The position numbers and the translations under genes were made by a program. The notes under the pieces are model-generated. The model worked only from the letters and a program-made list of their open reading frames with translations, was not told the origin of the DNA and searched no databases. Positions 1-4,697 of a stretch of DNA of 7,861 nt are shown piece after piece (position 1 is the first letter of the stretch; every line of letters starts with the position of its first letter). Source of the stretch: JBAVQS01 sp049694275 (GTDB taxonomy: Bacteria; Chloroflexota; Anaerolineae; UBA4142; SHND01). The stretch is taken from contig JBAVQS010000216.1 of assembly GCA_049694275.1 (NCBI GenBank), positions 1 through 7,861 on the forward strand, read 5' to 3'.

Positions 1-2
1 AC

Positions 3-62
3 CAGCTCGATCCCAACTTTGCAGCGAGCGACAGCACTCCGAGTGGGATGACGCCCAATTAG
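3..62 (+). CDS. Possible C-terminal end of an upstream rightward gene (partial)
   Basis: Frame 3 is open from the window edge to a TAG at 60-62 and reads QLDPNFAASDSTPSGMTPN. Its composition is like a normal soluble C-terminus. A strong hairpin followed by a T-run begins about 20 nt after the stop, where a terminator would be expected. Nothing in these 19 residues identifies a family. Frame 1 also stops nearby (49-51) and the minus strand is open here too, so the reading frame is a guess based mainly on the position of the terminator. Confidence 0.3.
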   Translation, partial: QLDPNFAASDSTPSGMTPN

Positions 63-82
63 GATTGGGAATATCAGGGCGG

Positions 83-123
83 AGAGACCAGGTTCCTTGG
101 CGGGGGCCTGGTCTCTGTCTTTT
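83..123 (+). terminator. Hairpin terminator between convergent genes
   Basis: A perfect 10-bp stem pairs AGAGACCAGG (83-92) with CCTGGTCTCT (107-116) around a 14-nt G-rich loop. On the plus strand it is followed by GTCTTTT, a short imperfect U-tract that ends inside the stop codon of the leftward DUF2085 gene. For the leftward transcript the same stem starts 5 nt after the stop codon but has no U-tract beyond it. It therefore best serves the upstream rightward gene, and may act as a 3'-protecting stem or weak terminator for the leftward one. Confidence 0.6.
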
Positions 124-832
124 AGATGGGATAGCCGAGGTATATGCCGAGAAGCACGCGCAGGAGCGCAATCCCATCGAGGTATGCGAGACCAACGACA
201 AGCCCGGCCAACAAAGGCCGGCTCGCCTCGCGCCAATTATTTGCGAACCAGCGTAAGAGATTCGCGGCCATTGCACTCATCAGGGTTGTGTGTAATACGA
301 GAATAGAGATGAGGCATGCCAGGGTGAGTGGGAAAAGGAGCCATTCCGCCTCGCTGGCGACTGCGAAGATGAGCAGGGCGATCAGACCCAGGAGACCGAG
401 AAATTCGCGGAGGCTCGCGAGCACCGGCGCGGGACTCACCTGTCGCCAGAGTTGAGAGTTCACCATGATAAAGGTCAGGGCGCCGAGCGAGACGCCCATG
501 AGCGCGCCAGTCGTGAGTCGTAAGATGTTCTCCGGTGGATAGAGCGATGGGATAGGCGTGGGAATGGTCGCGAGGAATGAATTGACGCCATCGCCGCCCC
601 AGGCCAAGAAAAAGAGCAGCATGGCGATGAGTGCCCAGGCCGGCGGTACACCGACGGCGCGTGGGTGACGCCATGCGAGATAGAGTAGTGTAATGAGCGC
701 CCCGAGGTACATGCCGGTGCAGCGGGCGCAGAGCGGCAGCTCGACGCCGGCAACGAAATAGGAATGGCTAGGCCATTGATGGCACACCGCCGAGCCGAAC
801 CAGTGCGCAAGAGCAATGATTAGGTCCATCAT
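122..832 (-). CDS. DUF2085 family integral membrane protein
   Basis: This is a polytopic inner-membrane protein of unknown function. The N-terminal part carries the DUF2085 signature: CHQ (C31-H32-Q33, numbered from the longest possible start at 874), then PLCARCTGMYLG with C49 and C52 in a CxxC, followed by a GGDGVNS segment (93-99) and an LRLTTGALMG segment. Five to six hydrophobic stretches follow, at about 57-68, 79-92, 118-140, 155-175, 175-200 and 215-248. The family function is not known; the conserved cysteines and histidine suggest metal or thiol chemistry near the membrane surface (inference). I prefer the start at 832 or 829 over the ATG at 874. A perfect TATAAT lies at 844-839 and AAGG sits 5 nt before the ATG at 829, while the codons above 832 look non-conserved and cover the promoter. 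The neighbouring lipoprotein gene is divergent, with 62 bp between the starts. Confidence 0.85.
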   Translation of the reverse strand: MMDLIIALAHWFGSAVCHQWPSHSYFVAGVELPLCARCTGMYLGALITLLYLAWRHPRAVGVPPAWALIAMLLFFLAWGGDGVNSFLATIPTPIPSLYPPENILRLTTGALMGVSLGALTFIMVNSQLWRQVSPAPVLASLREFLGLLGLIALLIFAVASEAEWLLFPLTLACLISILVLHTTLMSAMAANLLRWFANNWREASRPLLAGLVVGLAYLDGIALLRVLLGIYLGYPI

Positions 833-838
833 GACCTT

Positions 839-844
839 ATTATA
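839..844 (-). promoter_or_regulatory. -10 box for the DUF2085 gene
   Basis: Read leftward, the sequence is a perfect TATAAT. The expected transcription start, about 7 nt further, falls at or next to the ATG at 832. No convincing -35 hexamer is seen 16-18 bp upstream; that position is a GGGCCC at 862-867. The promoter is therefore either -10 driven or activator dependent. Confidence 0.5.
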
Positions 845-859
845 TGCGAAACTCTGGAA

Positions 860-888
860 TTGGGCCCTTTTCATTTCTGGATTACAAT
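860..888 (+). promoter_or_regulatory. Promoter for the lipoprotein gene
   Basis: TTGGGC (860-865, 3 of 6 to consensus) is separated by 17 bp from TACAAT (883-888, 5 of 6). The predicted transcription start is at about 895, which is the first base of the lipoprotein ATG. Its -35 zone overlaps that of the divergent leftward promoter, so the two promoters probably compete or are co-regulated. Confidence 0.5.
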
Positions 889-894
889 TGAGGC

Positions 895-1338
895 ATGAAC
901 AAATTATTCCAACTCGTACTGGTGCTCGGCCTGGCCGGAATGATGCTCGCCGCCTGCAGCCAGCCCGTGGTCACCCCGCTCACGGGCGCAGATCAGGATG
1001 CGGTTCTCTCGTATACTGAAGCCAAAACCGATAATCTCCTCGCCGGTTTTAATGCCAGCGATTATGCCGTGTTCTCGCGTGATTTCGACGACACGATGAA
1101 GGGCGCCTTGACCCAGTCCGCCTTTATCCAGACGCGTCAGACGGTAACCGGCAAGATTGGCAAATATGTTTCCCGCCAGCTTGCCACCGTCGAGCAGGTG
1201 GACGCCTTTATTCGGGTGACGTATACCGCCAAATTCGAGCAGGAGGATGGCGTGACTGTGCAGGTTGTCTTTAACAACGACAGCGCGCACCTGGTTTCGG
1301 GGTTGTGGTACACATCGCCCAAATTAAGGGGACAATAG
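895..1338 (+). CDS. Small exported lipoprotein, DUF3887-like
   Basis: The product has 147 residues. It starts with a short basic N-region (MNK), a hydrophobic core (LFQLVLVLGLAGMM) and a lipobox LAAC with the lipidated cysteine at C21, so it should be anchored on the outer face of the cytoplasmic membrane. The mature part is a small alpha/beta domain: an N-terminal helix containing LLAGFNASDYAVFSRDFDDTMK, then strands such as FIRVTYTAKFEQEDGVTVQVVFN and a C-terminal SGLWYTSP. This order (helix with F..gdy..f...f.....m, then curved sheet with a closing GLWF/Y-like strand) resembles DUF3887-type or NTF2-like domains. That assignment is by eye and the function is unknown. No well-spaced Shine-Dalgarno is present: GAGG ends 1 nt before the ATG. 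No clear terminator follows; the next unit has its own promoter starting 5 nt after the stop. Confidence 0.8.
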   Translation: MNKLFQLVLVLGLAGMMLAACSQPVVTPLTGADQDAVLSYTEAKTDNLLAGFNASDYAVFSRDFDDTMKGALTQSAFIQTRQTVTGKIGKYVSRQLATVEQVDAFIRVTYTAKFEQEDGVTVQVVFNNDSAHLVSGLWYTSPKLRGQ

Positions 1339-1342
1339 GCCC

Positions 1343-1370
1343 TTGAAGTTGCATTAAGAGTTTGTATACT
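1343..1370 (+). promoter_or_regulatory. Promoter for the acyl-CoA synthetase gene
   Basis: TTGAAG (1343-1348, 4 of 6) lies 16 bp from TATACT (1365-1370, 5 of 6), giving a transcription start near 1377. This makes the synthetase its own transcription unit with a 5' leader of about 100 nt, not part of the lipoprotein operon. Confidence 0.6.
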
Positions 1371-1376
1371 GGCTCC

Positions 1377-1474
1377 ATCAGGAAGCGGGCGAGGGTATTT
1401 TTCGCCGTGGTTTTTTCTCCAGGAGGGAGAAAAAGGTCAACAGATCAGGTGCAACCGCACCAGGAGGCGGAAGA
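1377..1474 (+). promoter_or_regulatory. Structured 5' leader of the synthetase mRNA
   Basis: The leader can form three consecutive stem-loops. GGCGA (1388-1392) pairs with TCGCC (1402-1406). TTTTTCTCC (1412-1420) pairs with GGAGAAAAA (1426-1434) around an AGGAG loop. GGTGC (1448-1452) pairs with GCACC (1457-1461) around a 4-nt loop that ends just before the Shine-Dalgarno. The TCTCC of the second stem could alternatively pair with the Shine-Dalgarno GGAGG at 1463-1467. I recognise no known riboswitch class; any regulatory role is inference. Confidence 0.35.
1462..1467 (+). promoter_or_regulatory. Strong Shine-Dalgarno of the synthetase gene
   Basis: A perfect AGGAGG lies 7 nt before the ATG at 1475 and fixes that start. 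It is the strongest ribosome binding site in the window and contrasts with the poor sites of the lipoprotein and hypA genes. Confidence 0.75.
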
Positions 1475-3388
1475 ATGAAGCTGGTAAATCCCGTCGTACA
1501 ACGATGGGTCGACGAGGCGCGGGATAACCCCGATGAGTTCTGGGGGCGCGCGGCCCAGGACCTGCCGTGGCTCAAAAAGTGGGATCAGGTGTTCGAGTGG
1601 ACCTATCCCAATTTTCGCTGGTTCGTCGGGGGCGAGACGAATCTGGCCTATAGCGCTCTTGATTATCATGTCCAGCGCGGCTGGGGCGGCCACGGAGCCA
1701 TGATCTATTTCAACGAGCGGGGCGAGCGGCGGACGCTAACCTATGCGCAGATGCTGTACCAGGTGGAGCGGATTTCCGCTGCCCTACGCGGGATGGGGAT
1801 CCAAAAGGGGGATCGCCTGACCATCTATATGCCGACCTGCCCGGAAGCGATCATGCTGATGCTCGCTACTGTCCGGATCGGCGCGATTCATTCGGTGGTC
1901 TTTGCCGGGTTCGGCGCCAAGGCGCTCGGCGACCGCGTGCAGGCGAGTGGCAGCAAGCTGGTCTTGACCGCCGATGTGACCTATCGCAAAGGCAAGAACG
2001 TTCGTCTCAAAGAGATTGTGGACGAGGCGCTGACCGGCGTCGATTGTGTCGAGCATGTCATCCTGATGAACCGGACGGGCGAGAGCGTGCCGATGCAGGC
2101 CGGGCGCGATATGACCTGGGATGAATTTCTGCTCGCCGGCGCAGGTCAGAGCGGCAATTACGTCGCGATGGAGTCGAACGAGCCGGCCTATATCCTCGCC
2201 ACCTCCGGTACGACGGCCAAACCCAAGCTCGCCATCCACACGCACGGCGGCTACCAGGTCCACATCAATAGCATGGGCAAATGGATGTTCGGGCTCAAGC
2301 CGACGGATGTCTGGTGGTCCACCTCGGATATTGGTTGGGTGGTCGGGCATAGCTATATCGTTTACGCTCCGCTGATTGCCGGGGCGACGACTGTTGTCTT
2401 TGAAGGCGCGCTCGATTACCCCAAGCCCAACTCGAACTGGCGAACGGGCATCGAAGAGTTTCATACCACGGGCATCTTTACCTCGCCGACCGCAGTGCGG
2501 CTCTTGATGCGCTATGGCGATGCGCCCATGTTAGAGGTGGACCATTCGTCGCTCGAGCGTGTGTTCTGCGCGGGCGAGGTACTGAATGCGCCGGCATGGG
2601 AATGGCTGCAAAAGACGGTGCTGCACGACCGCATTCCGGTCATCGATCACATGTGGCAGACCGAGACCGGTGGGCCCATCTTTGGCAATCCGTATGGGCT
2701 GGGCATGCTCCCGATCAAGCCCGGCTCGGCCGGCATTCCGCTGCCCGGCATCCAGGCCGAGGTCATCGATCCGGACGGCAAGCCCGTTCCCACGAACGAA
2801 AAGGGGATTATGGTGCTCAAGCGTCCCTTCCCCGGACTCCTTGCGACCCTCTGGGGCGAGCCGGAGCGGTATGGCCGGGACTATTGGGAGCGGGTGCATG
2901 GCGTCTATTACACAGGGGACTCTGCACAGATTGACCAGGATGGGTATGTCTGGTTCGCCGGGCGCGCGGACGAGATTATCAAAGTGGCCGGGCACCGGAT
3001 CGGCACCTTTGAAGTCGAAACCGCCATCCTGACGAATCCGGCGGCGGCAGAGGCCGCTGTCATCGGGCGGCCGGATGAGCTGCGCGGCGAAGTCATCTCG
3101 GCGTTCGTCCTCTTGAAAGAGGGGTACAAGCCCTCCGAGGAGCTCAAAAAGCAGATTCTCGAGACGGTGAGGCGCGAACTGGGGCCGGTTGCCGTCATCG
3201 GCGAGCTAAATTTTGTCAACATGCTTCCCAAGACACGCAGCGGCAAGTTGATGCGCCGCGTCCTCAAAGCGGTGATCCTGGATCGCGATCCGGGGGATAT
3301 CACGACGATTGAGGATGCCGGGTCTGTTCAGGAAGCGCGCCATGCCTGGCAAGAGATGAAAGAACAACTCGCCAACCCGCTTCCATAG
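1475..3388 (+). CDS. AMP-forming acyl-CoA synthetase, acetyl-CoA synthetase-like
   Basis: This cytoplasmic ANL-superfamily enzyme activates a short-chain carboxylate with ATP to an acyl-AMP and then forms the CoA thioester. Its 637 residues match the acetyl-CoA synthetase family (Acs is about 650). In order it shows an ACAS_N-like N-terminus (WKKWDQ-type segment and WFVGGETNLAYSALDYHV), the phosphate loop TSGTTAKPK (243-251), D285-IGWVVGHSYIVYAPL, GEV (367-369), the A5 motif HMWQTETGG with W394, YTGD, GRADEIIKVAGHRIGTFEVE, and the catalytic LPKTRSGK with K591, the residue acetylated in regulated Acs enzymes. W394 matches the Trp that closes the acetate pocket in Salmonella Acs (Trp414), which favours a small acid. 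The phosphate loop has Ala248 where Gly is usual, and neighbouring pocket residues differ (Val290 for Thr311, Ala366 for Val386). The substrate may therefore be acetate, propionate or another short acid. I withhold the symbol acsA for that reason. The gene is monocistronic, with its own promoter and terminator. Confidence 0.88.
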   Translation: MKLVNPVVQRWVDEARDNPDEFWGRAAQDLPWLKKWDQVFEWTYPNFRWFVGGETNLAYSALDYHVQRGWGGHGAMIYFNERGERRTLTYAQMLYQVERISAALRGMGIQKGDRLTIYMPTCPEAIMLMLATVRIGAIHSVVFAGFGAKALGDRVQASGSKLVLTADVTYRKGKNVRLKEIVDEALTGVDCVEHVILMNRTGESVPMQAGRDMTWDEFLLAGAGQSGNYVAMESNEPAYILATSGTTAKPKLAIHTHGGYQVHINSMGKWMFGLKPTDVWWSTSDIGWVVGHSYIVYAPLIAGATTVVFEGALDYPKPNSNWRTGIEEFHTTGIFTSPTAVRLLMRYGDAPMLEVDHSSLERVFCAGEVLNAPAWEWLQKTVLHDRIPVIDHMWQTETGGPIFGNPYGLGMLPIKPGSAGIPLPGIQAEVIDPDGKPVPTNEKGIMVLKRPFPGLLATLWGEPERYGRDYWERVHGVYYTGDSAQIDQDGYVWFAGRADEIIKVAGHRIGTFEVETAILTNPAAAEAAVIGRPDELRGEVISAFVLLKEGYKPSEELKKQILETVRRELGPVAVIGELNFVNMLPKTRSGKLMRRVLKAVILDRDPGDITTIEDAGSVQEARHAWQEMKEQLANPLP

Positions 3389-3405
3389 GTTTGATTGCGA
3401 TAGAT

Positions 3406-3447
3406 AGGGTGCGAAAGGCTGATCCCGGCTTTTCGCACCCTTTTTTA
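3406..3447 (+). terminator. Intrinsic terminator after the synthetase gene
   Basis: GGGTGCGAAA (3407-3416) pairs perfectly with TTTCGCACCC (3431-3440), extended inward by a G-U and two G-C pairs, and is followed directly by six T residues (3441-3446). It lies 18 nt after the stop codon and cleanly separates the synthetase unit from the hyp operon. Confidence 0.93.
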
Positions 3448-3467
3448 TATTCGCCGATGCGGGTCCC

Positions 3468-3488
3468 TGTCATTCCTTTTCGGTGACA
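3468..3488 (+). promoter_or_regulatory. Inverted repeat upstream of the hyp promoter
   Basis: TGTCA (3468-3472) and TGACA (3484-3488) form an inverted repeat with an 11-bp spacer, ending 8 bp before the -35 box of the hyp operon. The position suits an activator site, but half-sites of 5 bp are weak evidence and the match to any known regulator is not clear. Confidence 0.2.
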
Positions 3489-3496
3489 TCTCTCAC

Positions 3497-3524
3497 TTGC
3501 AATTTCGAACGGTCCTGTTATCCT
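3497..3524 (+). promoter_or_regulatory. Promoter of the hyp operon
   Basis: TTGCAA (3497-3502, 4 of 6) is followed after 16 bp by TATCCT (3519-3524, 4 of 6) with an extended TG at 3516-3517. The predicted start is near 3531, leaving a leader of about 40 nt before hypA. It is the only promoter-like sequence between the preceding terminator and hypA. Confidence 0.5.
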
Positions 3525-3571
3525 TAAGAGAGCAGTCCTTGTGAGAAGAAAGGGCTGTCAAGAGCCAGGAA

Positions 3572-3949
3572 ATGCACGAACTCGCAGTCACAGAGAGCAT
3601 ACTCTCCATCGCACTCAAACATGCGCAGCAGGCCGAGGCCGAGCGCATTACGGATGTCTATCTGGTGATCGGGCAGCTCTCTTCCATCGTCGACGATTCC
3701 ATCCAGTTCTACTGGGACATTCTCACCGAAGGCACGATAGCGGCCGGCGCGACGCTGCATTTTCGCCGCATTCCGACCGGGATGGTCTGCCTGGATTGTA
3801 GCGCGCGCTATACGCCAGGGGCCGAGGACCTCGCCTGCCCGAACTGTCAGAGTGTCAGGGTTAAAGTGGTCGCAGGCGAAGAGTTTTTCCTCGAAGCGAT
3901 TGATGTGACGGAACGACCGTTGCCTGCCGGAGAGATTCCGCTTACTTGA
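3572..3949 (+). CDS. hypA: Hydrogenase nickel incorporation protein HypA
   Basis: HypA brings Ni2+ to the large subunit of [NiFe]-hydrogenase, working with the GTPase HypB. The 125-residue length is typical. The N-terminus is MHELAVTESIL, with His2 as the family nickel ligand, which fixes the start at this ATG. The zinc site is two CxxC pairs, C73/C76 and C89/C92. The body LVIGQLSSIVDDSIQFYWDIL matches the family core (v.iGelsgv...sl.f.fe.l). The ribosome binding site is poor: AGGA ends only 1 nt before the ATG. The gene is first in a hypABFCD operon behind the promoter at 3497-3524. A 10-bp direct repeat overlaps its stop codon. Confidence 0.95.
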   Translation: MHELAVTESILSIALKHAQQAEAERITDVYLVIGQLSSIVDDSIQFYWDILTEGTIAAGATLHFRRIPTGMVCLDCSARYTPGAEDLACPNCQSVRVKVVAGEEFFLEAIDVTERPLPAGEIPLT

Positions 3950-3990
3950 TTATCCACAGTACGGCCATTGAGCCGCGTAATACTTGATTA
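3943..3990 (+). repeat. 10-bp direct repeat around the hypA-hypB gap
   Basis: TACTTGATTA occurs at 3943-3952, covering the hypA stop codon, and again at 3981-3990, 17 nt before the hypB ATG. The period is 38 bp. It may be the trace of a small duplication or chance; no hairpin or promoter is clear in the 57-nt gap. Confidence 0.4.
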
Positions 3991-4006
3991 CGGAGCACTT
4001 GAACTT

Positions 4007-4687
4007 ATGACGGTACGAATACCGGTGGTTGAAAAGATTCTGGGGGCAAATCAAGAATTGGCGGACGAGAACCGGGCGCGGTTGGATGTGGCCGGGGTGT
4101 ATGCGCTCAACATCATGGCATCCCCGGGCGCAGGCAAGACCAGCCTGGTTGAACGGACCATCGTGGGGCTGGCGGGCAAGCTGCGTCTCGCTGTAATCGA
4201 CGGGGATATTGCCACCAGTATCGACGCCGACCGCGCGGCTGCGGCGGGCGCCATCGCGGTTCAGATCAATACCGGTGGCGAGTGCCATCTCGATGCGGTG
4301 ATGTTGCGCAGTGGGCTCGGCGCGTTGGATCTGTCGCAGGTCGACCTTCTGATTGTCGAGAATGTTGGTAATCTCGTCTGCCCGGCCAATTTTCAGCTCG
4401 GGACGCACAAGAGCGTGCTGGTCGCCTCGGTGCCGGAAGGGCACGACAAGCCCTACAAATATCCGGGAACCTATCGCGGCGTCGATGCGCTGGTCATTAA
4501 CAAGATGGACCTGCTGCCCTATGTCCCATTCGATATGCCCTATTTCAAGCGCGGCGTCGAAATCCTGAATCCAGGCCTGATCACCTTTTCCCTGTCGTGC
4601 CGTACCGGCGAAGGGCTGGCGCCGTGGCTGCAATGGCTCATGGATTCGGTTGTACAGTATCGTGATGCGCGGGCGCTGGTCCGCTAG
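4007..4687 (+). CDS. hypB: Hydrogenase nickel incorporation GTPase HypB
   Basis: HypB is a SIMIBI-class GTPase that drives nickel delivery with HypA. The 226 residues begin MTVRIPVVEKILGANQELADENR, matching the usual start of short HypB proteins. I therefore choose the ATG at 4007 (GGAG at 3992-3995) over a TTG at 3968 that would add 13 residues. It has a P-loop SPGAGKTS (39-46), IDGD (64-67), the metal site C93-H94 in NTGGECHLDA with C125 in ENVGNLVCPA (the Cys/His/Cys set of the G domain), and the guanine-specificity motif NKMD (165-168). The N-terminal CxxCGC high-affinity nickel site and the His-rich storage stretch of some HypBs are absent, so nickel handling relies on the G-domain site and HypA. 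It ends 10 nt before hypF. Confidence 0.95.
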   Translation: MTVRIPVVEKILGANQELADENRARLDVAGVYALNIMASPGAGKTSLVERTIVGLAGKLRLAVIDGDIATSIDADRAAAAGAIAVQINTGGECHLDAVMLRSGLGALDLSQVDLLIVENVGNLVCPANFQLGTHKSVLVASVPEGHDKPYKYPGTYRGVDALVINKMDLLPYVPFDMPYFKRGVEILNPGLITFSLSCRTGEGLAPWLQWLMDSVVQYRDARALVR

Positions 4688-4697
4688 GCAAGAACCA

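Noticed and set aside
830..874. ATG at 874 as the start of the DUF2085 gene
   Set aside because: It has no Shine-Dalgarno, and its first codons would include the perfect TATAAT. The family homology begins after residue 16.
1411..1435. Hairpin before the synthetase as a terminator of the lipoprotein gene
   Set aside because: The T-run is in the 5' arm and the A-run in the 3' arm, so on neither strand does a U-tract follow the stem. It also lies downstream of the synthetase promoter.
1784..2464. Open frame of 226 codons on the minus strand
   Set aside because: It is antisense to the P-loop region of the acyl-CoA synthetase and shows no recognisable motif.
3968..4006. TTG start adding 13 residues to HypB
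   Set aside because: The added residues run across the direct repeat and have no family counterpart. The ATG at 4007 gives the usual HypB start and has a GGAG upstream.
4650..4697. Upstream ATG for hypF overlapping hypB
   Set aside because: It would add 16 residues not seen in HypF and overlap hypB by 38 bp. The ATG at 4698 places the acylphosphatase motif at the normal distance.
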